64,000 nt of DNA from NCBI GenBank assembly GCA_030949825.1, contig JAUZSC010000037.1, forward strand, positions 124,001 to 188,000. The letters are read 5' to 3'. Made by a program: the position numbers and the translations under genes. The DNA comes from Sulfurimonas sp. (GTDB lineage: Bacteria > Campylobacterota > Campylobacteria > Campylobacterales > Sulfurimonadaceae). Position 1 is the first letter of the stretch; each line of letters begins with the position of its first letter. Below, one piece after another: positions 26,014 to 32,776 of this stretch. Below the pieces are notes generated by a model that was given only the letters and a program-made list of their open reading frames with translations, was not told where the DNA came from and made no database searches.

Positions 26014-26847
26014 TTGAAATATTTTATTAAACAAATATTCTACTTCCCCTTGCTAAGCATTTTATTTTTCACTGCTTGTACACATCTTCCTACATTGCAA
26101 GAGAGAAAAACTAAAGCCTTGAGTATTTCTCATGGTAAAGATATAGTACAAGCCAATATACAAACTTCATCATTTGAGCTTTTTAGCATACAAAAACTCA
26201 GACAATGCAAAAACAAAGATATAAAGGTATATATAGAAGGTGATGGTCTTGCTTGGCTTACAAGGAAGAGAGTTTCAGATGACCCAACTCCGCTAAATCC
26301 GATAGCACTCTCACTTATGAATATAGATCCAAGTCCTTGTAAAGTCTATATAGCAAGACCATGCCAATATATAAAACAGGGTATATGCAAGAAGAAATAC
26401 TGGACTTCACATAGATTTAGCTCTAAGATTATCCAAAGCTTTAATGAAGCCTTAGATAATCTTAAACAAAATCATAAAAATACTTCTTTTACACTTGTTG
26501 GTTACTCAGGTGGAGGAGCTGTCGCAAGTCTTTTAAGTGCAAAGCGAAATGACATATCAATACTCATAACAATTGCAGGGAATCTAGATACAGATAAGTG
26601 GGTGGAACTTCATAATATTACATATTTGTATGGCTCCTTAAATCCAGCTAACTATGTAAATAAAACAAATATGATACCTCAATACCACCTGATTGGTACT
26701 AATGATAGTGTTATACCAAAAGATATCTTTTTATCTTACAAAGATAAATCTAAGAATACACAAAATATAAATCATATATATTATGATACAAGTCATACTA
26801 AAAATTGGACAAAGTATTATAAAAATTTCTTAGAGGAATTTCATTAG
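26014..26847 (+). CDS. Lipoprotein with an alpha/beta-hydrolase fold
   Basis: The 277-residue protein starts at TTG (26014) with AAGGAG 7 bp upstream. It has a lipoprotein signal with lipobox FFTAC (Cys about 22), then a catalytic domain with nucleophile elbow GYSGGGAVASLL (Ser about 166), an acid candidate in IGTNDSVIP and a His candidate in DTSHTKNW. This pattern fits a membrane-anchored lipase or esterase. It follows the autotransporter by 32 bp in the same direction; the pair may be an operon in which the hydrolase modifies or supports the surface protein, but that is only inference. Confidence 0.75.
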   Translation: MKYFIKQIFYFPLLSILFFTACTHLPTLQERKTKALSISHGKDIVQANIQTSSFELFSIQKLRQCKNKDIKVYIEGDGLAWLTRKRVSDDPTPLNPIALSLMNIDPSPCKVYIARPCQYIKQGICKKKYWTSHRFSSKIIQSFNEALDNLKQNHKNTSFTLVGYSGGGAVASLLSAKRNDISILITIAGNLDTDKWVELHNITYLYGSLNPANYVNKTNMIPQYHLIGTNDSVIPKDIFLSYKDKSKNTQNINHIYYDTSHTKNWTKYYKNFLEEFH

Positions 26848-26907
26848 CGGGAGATTAGCACGGATTATTTTATGTTTAATAGTTTATATTTAAAGAAATT
26901 CGTTAGG

Positions 26908-26982
26908 TGGATGGGGTAGAGGGATTCGAACCCCCGAATACCAGTACCAAAAACTGGTGCCTTACCGCTTGGCGATACCCCA
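26908..26982 (-). tRNA. tRNA-Gln (anticodon TTG)
   Basis: Read on the minus strand, the acceptor stem TGGGGTA pairs with TACCCCA, the anticodon arm is CCAGT-TTTTGGT-ACTGG with anticodon TTG, and the T arm contains GTTCGAATC. CCA is encoded. The discriminator base is T, while E. coli tRNA-Gln, otherwise very similar, has G. It is 11 bp after the initiator tRNA and shares its promoter. Confidence 0.95.
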
Positions 26983-26993
26983 ACATTTTAAAT

Positions 26994-27070
<77 letters not shown>

Positions 27071-27105
27071 TTATTTAACAAACTGCAGTGTGTTTGTGAG
27101 CCGAA

Positions 27106-27134
27106 ATTATAGGCAAAAAGGTTTGTAATGTCAA
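27106..27134 (-). promoter_or_regulatory. Sigma70-type promoter of the fMet/Gln tRNA pair
   Basis: On the minus strand there is a perfect TTGACA (27134-27129) and a perfect TATAAT (27111-27106) separated by 17 bp. The -10 box lies 35 bp before the tRNA-fMet gene. A full -35 consensus is rare in Campylobacterota, so this is a strong promoter, as expected for tRNA genes. Confidence 0.85.
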
Positions 27135-27165
27135 GGCTTTTTGTGTAAATTTAAGATTATTTGTC

Positions 27166-27171
27166 TATAAT
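27166..27171 (+). promoter_or_regulatory. TATAAT -10 box for ribBA
   Basis: A TATAAT hexamer lies 27 bp before the ribBA ATG on the plus strand, in a T-rich context and without a -35 consensus, the usual form of sigma70 promoters in this phylum. It is arranged back to back with the tRNA promoter. Confidence 0.5.
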
Positions 27172-27198
27172 AAATTTAAATTATATAAAAGAGAAAAT

Positions 27199-28227
27199 AT
27201 GACACCTATTCAGAGAGTTTTAGACGCAATAGAAGAAATCAAAAAAGGGAAGATGGTCATCATGATTGATGATGAAGACAGAGAAAACGAGGGAGACTTA
27301 GTCTATGCTGCAGCATTTTCAACGCCTGACAATGTAAACTTTATGGCAACACATGCTCGTGGACTCATTTGTGTGGCTTTAAGTAAAAATATAGCAACAC
27401 GACTCAACCTAAACCCTATGGTGAGTTCAAATACATCTTCGTATGAAACGGCTTTTACAGTTTCTGTAGATGCAAAAGATGCGCTTACTGGAATATCTTC
27501 TGCCGAACGCGATGATACTATCAAGATACTTGCTAATCCGATATCTCAAGCTGTAGAACTTGTGAAACCTGGACATATCTTTCCTTTAATAGCAAAAGAT
27601 GGTGGTACGCTTGTTCGTACTGGTCATACTGAGGGCTCTGTAGATATCTGTCGTTTAGCAGGTTTGAGTGAAACGGGTGTAATCTGTGAAATCATTAAAG
27701 AAGATGGAACAATGGCACGACGGGATGATTTAGATGTTTTTGGTGAAAAACACAATCTTAAAACTGTTTTTATCTCAGACATTGTTGAATACCGTTTAGC
27801 AAATGAAAGACTCGTTCATCAAACAAAAGTGGAAGAAGTAGATTTTTTTGGTGTTAAAGTAAATCAGCATAGTTTTGAAGATCATGATGGGATTCTGCAT
27901 ACTGCAATGGTTTTTTATAAGGCTGGCGAAATCGCAAATGTAAGAGTCCATAATGTTGTAACAGACATTGAACTTCTTTTAAATCAAAAAAAATACAATA
28001 ACCTTATAGCTTCTATAGAGTACTTAAAGCAAAACTCTGGTGTTCTAGTTTTTATAAACAAAACACATCATCAAGATAATGCTGTGATGAAAGAGATAGG
28101 AACAGGCGCTCAAATACTTACTTCTCTTGGAGTTTCTAAGATGAATCTTATCACTTCGATGAAACAGAGCGACTTTGTTGGTCTTGGTGGTTTTGGTCTT
28201 GAAGTTAATGAGATTATTGATATTTAG
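27199..28227 (+). CDS. ribBA: 3,4-dihydroxy-2-butanone-4-phosphate synthase with degenerate GTP cyclohydrolase II domain
   Basis: The N-terminal RibB domain (about 1-200) makes the four-carbon unit of riboflavin from ribulose 5-phosphate. Its motifs are complete: IDDEDRENEGDL (metal and substrate), HARGLICVAL, and RTGHTEGSVDICRLAG. The C-terminal part (about 205-342) has the fold outline of GTP cyclohydrolase II, but the three zinc cysteines and catalytic residues are gone (RVHNVVTDIELLL where RVHSEC and later Cys are expected). Only RibB activity is expected, as known for the split-function RibBA of Helicobacter relatives. The end overlaps the apbE start by 20 bp, which ties flavin supply to flavin transfer. 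Confidence 0.9.
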   Translation: MTPIQRVLDAIEEIKKGKMVIMIDDEDRENEGDLVYAAAFSTPDNVNFMATHARGLICVALSKNIATRLNLNPMVSSNTSSYETAFTVSVDAKDALTGISSAERDDTIKILANPISQAVELVKPGHIFPLIAKDGGTLVRTGHTEGSVDICRLAGLSETGVICEIIKEDGTMARRDDLDVFGEKHNLKTVFISDIVEYRLANERLVHQTKVEEVDFFGVKVNQHSFEDHDGILHTAMVFYKAGEIANVRVHNVVTDIELLLNQKKYNNLIASIEYLKQNSGVLVFINKTHHQDNAVMKEIGTGAQILTSLGVSKMNLITSMKQSDFVGLGGFGLEVNEIIDI

Positions 28228-29170
28228 TAAATCTTTTCTTTTCTTCTTTTTTGTAGCATCTACTCTATCTTTAGATGCTCAAATAATAAGCCGTACGCAG
28301 ATTCTTATGGGTACATATGTGACAATCTCTCTTAGTCAAAAAAATCAAGATCATTTAGAAAAAAGTTTCAATATTTTAAAAAAAGTTGAAAGTAGGCTTT
28401 CTAGTTATATGGAATCTTCTGACATTTCTAAGTTAAACAAGTACAAGCACTCACAAATACATCCTCTAACATACGAAGCGCTTCTTTTAAGCAAAAAATA
28501 TTATAAAGATTCTGATGGATATTTTGATATTTCAGTAGGCTCTATAACAAAAGATTTATATGCTTTTGGTGAGAATGAAAAAATACCAACTAAAAAAGAA
28601 CTCAGAGCATCTTTTATTTCTATGAATGGACTTAAGCTTACACAGATGCAAGCGAGCATACAAAAAAATATGAAACTCGATTTAGGTGGAATGGCTAAAG
28701 GTTTTGGAGTTGATAAGGTGCGTGCATATTTAAAGACAATAGATGCAGATGACTTTATAATCGCAGCAAGTGGTGATATTAGATGCATGGATAGATGCAG
28801 CGTAGATGTGCAAAACCCATTTAAAGATGAAGCCTTACTTTCATTTACAACACGAAAGAAAGATACAGGCATTAGTACAAGTGGAAACTATAACAGATAT
28901 GTAGAGTCTGTAAAGTACAACCATCTGATAAACCCAAAGTTAAAAGAATCTCAAAATACTTTTGTGTCTATTAGCTTAGTGTCAAACTTATCAAGTAGTG
29001 ACTTAGATGCTTATGCAACAGCCGCGAGTGTTATGCCCTTAGACAAAGCCTATAGCTTTTTAGATAGCTATAATTTAGCTTATATAGTAGTTCAAAGTGA
29101 TTATAAACTGATTTTTAGTGAAAATATTTCTAAATTTACTGAAAAATTATTCATACGCTATAGAAAATAA
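28208..29170 (+). CDS. apbE: FAD:protein FMN transferase ApbE
   Basis: ApbE moves FMN from FAD onto a Thr or Ser of exported redox proteins, by a phosphoester bond, using magnesium. The start is taken as ATG 28208 (MRLLIFSKSFLFF), which gives a clean signal peptide or membrane anchor. Motifs are MGTYVTISL, SVGSITKDLYAFGE-like segment, the conserved KLDLGGMAKGFGVDKV, and SGNYNRYV with HLINPK and DLDAYATAASVM (metal-binding Asp and Thr region). The length of about 320 is typical. It overlaps the 3' end of the opposite-strand operon by 24 bp; that operon encodes an FMN-binding domain protein, the obvious substrate. Confidence 0.92.
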   Translation: MRLLIFSKSFLFFFFVASTLSLDAQIISRTQILMGTYVTISLSQKNQDHLEKSFNILKKVESRLSSYMESSDISKLNKYKHSQIHPLTYEALLLSKKYYKDSDGYFDISVGSITKDLYAFGENEKIPTKKELRASFISMNGLKLTQMQASIQKNMKLDLGGMAKGFGVDKVRAYLKTIDADDFIIAASGDIRCMDRCSVDVQNPFKDEALLSFTTRKKDTGISTSGNYNRYVESVKYNHLINPKLKESQNTFVSISLVSNLSSSDLDAYATAASVMPLDKAYSFLDSYNLAYIVVQSDYKLIFSENISKFTEKLFIRYRK

Positions 29171-29593
29171 AAGTAAGTAAGCAGTGTAAAGAACAAGAGC
29201 TTCAAAAAGAAAAAAAGAAAAAAGCTTTATGTAAGCGCCAAATTCATAGCCATTTATAATCAAAAATGGACTGCCAATTTCTAAAAAAGCTGAAATAAAT
29301 AAAAGATAAACAAGCGCCTTCGTCTTTTTTAAATTCCTCTGTTTGGTAAAAACAAGAAAATGTAAAAGTACCATACAAAATAATCCAAATGCAAAAATAT
29401 GCGGAAGTATGATTTTTAAAATACCAAAGGCTGATTTTTCTTGTGTGAATGCTTCTTCGTTTCCTAGATAATAATTTAAAACTCCCTCAATGCTAAAACC
29501 GATTTTGTCATCAAACAAAAGTGCGCCACTTAGGAGGAGTAAGAGAGTAAAAAGAAGAAAATAGACTATTGAATATTTATAAGCTTGGGTCAT
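29147..29593 (-). CDS. Four-helix membrane protein of the flavin locus, paralogue B
   Basis: The 148-residue protein has four predicted membrane helices at about 8-27, 61-83, 92-113 and 122-144. I do not recognise a named family. It is clearly a paralogue of the gene just upstream: both have helix 1, then a loop with GNEEAF or GNEEEF, then a helix 2 carrying a His (His65 here), and two further helices. His65 and His78 face the same helix and could ligate haem or metal, which is inference. It overlaps paralogue A by 17 bp and its end overlaps convergent apbE. Confidence 0.7.
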   Translation of the reverse strand: MTQAYKYSIVYFLLFTLLLLLSGALLFDDKIGFSIEGVLNYYLGNEEAFTQEKSAFGILKIILPHIFAFGLFCMVLLHFLVFTKQRNLKKTKALVYLLFISAFLEIGSPFLIINGYEFGAYIKLFSFFLFEALVLYTAYLLLFSIAYE

Positions 29594-30059
29594 AATGGAG
29601 ATTCCATAGAGAGTAGATGCTCATGTAAAGGGCTAAAATATGCCAAATGAAAAAAGAAATTATATATATATGTATGAAAACCTCAGATGCAAAAAAAGAC
29701 AAGGCAATGCTTATTATACAAAGTAAAGCACTTAAAAGCATGGTATTGAGTACAAGAAGATTAAAGCTTGTGTTGGAGTAAAGTCTGATAAAAACTGCAG
29801 ACAATGTAAGCAATAGCATCATAATAAAAAATATTTCGATATGCCAAAACTCTAAAAAAGATGACTTTAACATAGGGTCTAAAAATTCTTCTTCATTACC
29901 AAATAAGTTGAGAAAAATTTCATCATAAAAAAGACCAAGTGTATACTGTTTGACAAATACATCCGCTAAAAGATAGAGCAGGGTGAAAATAAGAAGACCT
30001 GATAAAATTGGCTTCATCAGAGCATCTTGTTTTAAGTCTTTTATAAGTGTGAAGCGCAT
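29577..30059 (-). CDS. Four-helix membrane protein of the flavin locus, paralogue A
   Basis: The 160-residue protein has helices at about 17-36, 70-91, 100-122 and 126-150, with an extra cytoplasmic N-terminus. The GNEEEF motif (about 54-59) is followed by FWH with His73 at the start of helix 2; the last helix has His130 and His140, ten residues apart. Such His pairs occur in b-type cytochromes, but no family match is known to me. Its ATG overlaps the stop of the FMN-binding protein gene by one base, and its end overlaps paralogue B. Confidence 0.7.
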   Translation of the reverse strand: MRFTLIKDLKQDALMKPILSGLLIFTLLYLLADVFVKQYTLGLFYDEIFLNLFGNEEEFLDPMLKSSFLEFWHIEIFFIMMLLLTLSAVFIRLYSNTSFNLLVLNTMLLSALLCIISIALSFFASEVFIHIYIISFFIWHILALYMSIYSLWNLHYDPSL

Positions 30060-30583
30060 TATTTACTTTTTAGCATTTGATTGTAAAAGGCAAAGGCTAG
30101 ACGCGAACCATCTGTGATACTTCTTGCACTAAGCGTTGCTCCAGTAATCGTTGGAATTTCTTTAGATGTACGAAGCATCTGCGAAGTTTGTATATTTTGA
30201 AATTGCGACTTCCATGTTTTTGAGGGAATATATTCTAGTGGTTCGTTAAAAGCAATGATTTCTATACTTTTTAAAACAGCATCTGAAGATATAATGTATA
30301 AAATAACAGCATTTTTGGAACGAACTTTTTTACTTATTAAAATTCCATAGCCTATAATTTCTTCATTTTTATAAGCTTTGAAAATTCTAAAGATTTTACT
30401 TTTTAGTTTTGTTTTACTTTGTTTTGAAATTATTGAAGCATTTTTTTTACTAAGAATCATATTCTTTTTTTCTATATTTGTACTTGAAGGGTAAGCACTG
30501 TTCATTGCATCGTGTGGGGAAATAAGTACTTGTGCACTCAAAGAGAGCACACAAGCTAAAGAGATAAAAAATAATACTTTCAT
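30059..30583 (-). CDS. Periplasmic FMN-binding domain protein
   Basis: The 174-residue protein has a signal peptide (MKVLFFISLACVLSLSA) and one FMN_bind domain like that of NqrC, RnfG and related redox proteins. The domain shows GYGILISKKV, an acidic EPLEYIPSKTWKSQF segment and the flavinylation motif TITGATLSARSITDG, where Thr of TGAT is the expected attachment site of FMN by ApbE. The neighbouring convergent apbE supports this. The protein would work as a single-flavin electron carrier facing the periplasm, between the four-helix membrane proteins and an unknown acceptor (inference). Confidence 0.85.
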   Translation of the reverse strand: MKVLFFISLACVLSLSAQVLISPHDAMNSAYPSSTNIEKKNMILSKKNASIISKQSKTKLKSKIFRIFKAYKNEEIIGYGILISKKVRSKNAVILYIISSDAVLKSIEIIAFNEPLEYIPSKTWKSQFQNIQTSQMLRTSKEIPTITGATLSARSITDGSRLAFAFYNQMLKSK

Positions 30584-30597
30584 AAAAAAACCTTTAC

Positions 30598-31893
30598 TTA
30601 GAAGATAAAGCCCATAGATACACTTGCAATATCATCTTTGATATTAGCTTTTTCTTTCATTGCGTAGTCTAATTTTAGCACAACTTGTTCGTGAGGAAAA
30701 TAATTTATACCAAGTGTTGTGATTTTTGTTGCATCTCCAGAAGTTCCATCAGCGCGTGAATCTTCAGGGTTATACGCTTCGTACTGAATAAACACAGGTA
30801 AAGAATGTGTTGAGTTTGTTAAAGAAAGTACATCGTAACTAAGGTTTAAGTAGCCACCACTTGCGCTATCGACTGCATCTGGAGCAATATTTTGAGCGTT
30901 TGAACGAGATACATCGGTATAAATACCATAAGCTCTTGCTCCGCCTACTTTATAGTCAAGGTGTATATCTGAGATTCTCATATCTGTATCAAGGTAGGTT
31001 GAAGTACCTAAAAGTAGACCGTTTACACCAGTATAGTCAAGTCTCCCCACCATAGCAAATCCAGGATCTGTTTGTCTCTCGGTTCCTGTACGACCATTTC
31101 TAATCCATTTACTTCCATTCGTAGCCGTTTTTAAGGCACTTATTGCAGCAAAGTTGTATGAGACACCTTCTGTTATGTCTCCGTATGCCATAATACCTGC
31201 TTCACCCCATGTAGATGGAACAATGAATCTCTCTGTATCAGGTCTTTGGACTGTATTAAAAAGAGTTGGCTCATGTTTTTCGTTTATAAGACCCATAGGA
31301 ACTAAGAAATTACCAGCTCTTAGATTAAAGTTATCATTAAACAAAAAGTCAAGATAAAAGAACTCTAAAACAACAGCACCACCTTGCGCAATACCATCAT
31401 CTGTAACACCACCGTGTTCGAATTCTATTTCTGTGTTTAAAATAATATTATCAGAAAATTTATAACCTATATAGGGAACAAATCTGTAAAAATCAATTTT
31501 ATCCTCATTTGTAGAGTCGCCTGTTTGTGATGAGTACATCATTTCTCCATACCCACCAATAGAAAGGGGTGATTTAGAATAGTAAACTTTTGAAGCTGCT
31601 GTGCCCATTCCGCTGTGAGAATGACCATCGCTAACGCTTGTAAAACCAGTCTGAATATTACTCGTTTCATCTATAAGCGTTTGTTGTGTTTCTTCAAGAA
31701 CTGCTATTTTTTCTTCTGACTTTTTATTTGTTATTTGTGTGTGTTTTAGTAAAGCCTGTGTCATTTTACGAAGTTCAGCTACCTCTTTTTTAAGTGCAGC
31801 TATTTCACTTGCGTCATCTGCAAAAGCGTTTGGAGTAAGTGTTAAGCCTGTTACAATAGCAAGGGACATTTTGATTATTTTGTTTTTGTACAT
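30598..31893 (-). CDS. Outer-membrane porin of the flavin locus
   Basis: The 431-residue protein has a signal peptide (ending AFADD), a coiled coil (about 25-75, IAALKKEVAELRKMTQALLK) that may contact peptidoglycan, and a long barrel with strands such as SIGGYGEMMYSSQ, KIDFYRFVPYIGYKF and NIILNTEIEFEHGG. The end, ASVSMGFIF, has the C-terminal Phe typical of Bam substrates. It is the first gene of the four-gene operon, 14 bp before the FMN-binding protein gene, and lies behind Fur-like palindromes. It may pass a small substrate, perhaps a metal chelate or an electron acceptor. Confidence 0.8.
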   Translation of the reverse strand: MYKNKIIKMSLAIVTGLTLTPNAFADDASEIAALKKEVAELRKMTQALLKHTQITNKKSEEKIAVLEETQQTLIDETSNIQTGFTSVSDGHSHSGMGTAASKVYYSKSPLSIGGYGEMMYSSQTGDSTNEDKIDFYRFVPYIGYKFSDNIILNTEIEFEHGGVTDDGIAQGGAVVLEFFYLDFLFNDNFNLRAGNFLVPMGLINEKHEPTLFNTVQRPDTERFIVPSTWGEAGIMAYGDITEGVSYNFAAISALKTATNGSKWIRNGRTGTERQTDPGFAMVGRLDYTGVNGLLLGTSTYLDTDMRISDIHLDYKVGGARAYGIYTDVSRSNAQNIAPDAVDSASGGYLNLSYDVLSLTNSTHSLPVFIQYEAYNPEDSRADGTSGDATKITTLGINYFPHEQVVLKLDYAMKEKANIKDDIASVSMGFIF

Positions 31894-31911
31894 AATTTTT
31901 CCTTATATTTT

Positions 31912-31936
31912 AATGATTTTAATATCTGTTATCATT
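31912..31936. promoter_or_regulatory. Fur-like palindrome upstream of the porin operon
   Basis: AATGAT and ATCATT arms enclose TTTAATATCTGTT, giving a 25-bp imperfect palindrome that resembles the Fur box (repeats of GATAAT and ATTATC types). It lies 19 bp before the porin start codon, where a repressor would block transcription or translation. Assignment to Fur is inference. Confidence 0.4.
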
Positions 31937-31984
31937 ATGTTTATGGCGGAATAATACTTATTTTTTTAATATATGTCAATAGTT

Positions 31985-32001
31985 TTGATACTTATTATCA
32001 A
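31985..32001. promoter_or_regulatory. Second Fur-like palindrome in the divergent intergenic region
   Basis: TTGATA-CTTAT-TATCAA is a perfect 6-5-6 inverted repeat. On the minus strand it reads TTGATAATAAGTATCAA, close to the Fur core TGATAATNATTATCA. It lies about 90 bp before the porin gene and about 70 bp before the DUF695 gene, so it could control either. Confidence 0.45.
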
Positions 32002-32068
32002 TTATAAAACATCTGAACTAGTTTTAAATTTAAAGCGATATAATATATTTAAAAAAGAAGAAGAGTCT

Positions 32069-32776
32069 ATGAGAGAAATATTTACAAAAATACAAGACGA
32101 TGAATTACTAAGTATTGAAATAGAAACAGATGCTAGTCAGTATAAAGATGAGTACAGTTGGTTGTTTAGTGTTTTTGTAAAATACGATGCAAAAGACAAA
32201 GCTACTTTAAAATATGAAGAGTTCTTAGAAATAAAAGAATCACTTATTATTGCCGTAGAGTATGAAGGTAAAGCCAAGTACATAGGCTCTCGAATCATAG
32301 ATGGATGGAGTGAGTTTTACTTTTGTGCATCCTCTGCTAAAGAGTTGAATCCGCTTGTAACTTCAATGCTCAAAGACACAGGCTATGCTTACGAGAGTAA
32401 CATTATAAAAGACAGAAAATGGAACTTTTATGAAACAGTACTTTTTCCTACTGAGTTAGAACAAATCCATATGCAAAGTGAAAAAATAATTTTTTTACTC
32501 CAAGAAGAAGAGGATGATGTAAGTATTAGCAGAGATGTTGAACATTATGTGTCTTTTACAACACCCACGCAAAAAGATAAATTTCTAGTTGCACTTAATT
32601 TAGAAGGCTTTTCATATAAAGACGATATTAGTAATGAAGAATTTGAAAATGGGGTGGCTCTAATCAAAAATCATTCTGTAAGTTCTAAAGTTGTAGAAGA
32701 GATTATTAATGCACTTTTTGTCATCATAAAAGAACATCATGGATACTATGAAGGATGGAGTACAAGCCTTGCTTAA
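32069..32776 (+). CDS. DUF695 plus RraB-like domain protein
   Basis: The protein of about 235 residues starts best at ATG 32069 (MREIFTKIQDDELL), since upstream codons are non-homologous. The N-terminal part (about 10-125) fits DUF695 (EYSWLFSVFVKYDAKDKA, SRIIDGWSEFYFC). The C-terminal part (about 135-230) fits the RraB fold, an inhibitor of RNase E in gamma-proteobacteria (EHYVSFTTPTQKDKFL and the acidic helix around EEEDDVSI). Campylobacterota lack a classical RNase E, so an RNase target is doubtful. The end overlaps the start of the MFS gene, suggesting joint translation. Confidence 0.65.
   Translation: MREIFTKIQDDELLSIEIETDASQYKDEYSWLFSVFVKYDAKDKATLKYEEFLEIKESLIIAVEYEGKAKYIGSRIIDGWSEFYFCASSAKELNPLVTSMLKDTGYAYESNIIKDRKWNFYETVLFPTELEQIHMQSEKIIFLLQEEEDDVSISRDVEHYVSFTTPTQKDKFLVALNLEGFSYKDDISNEEFENGVALIKNHSVSSKVVEEIINALFVIIKEHHGYYEGWSTSLA

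Noticed and set aside
29147..31893. Idea that the porin/FMN-binding operon is an RNF or NQR complex
   Set aside because: No NqrB/RnfD, NqrDE/RnfAE or NqrF/RnfC homologue is present; the four-helix proteins do not look like these subunits.
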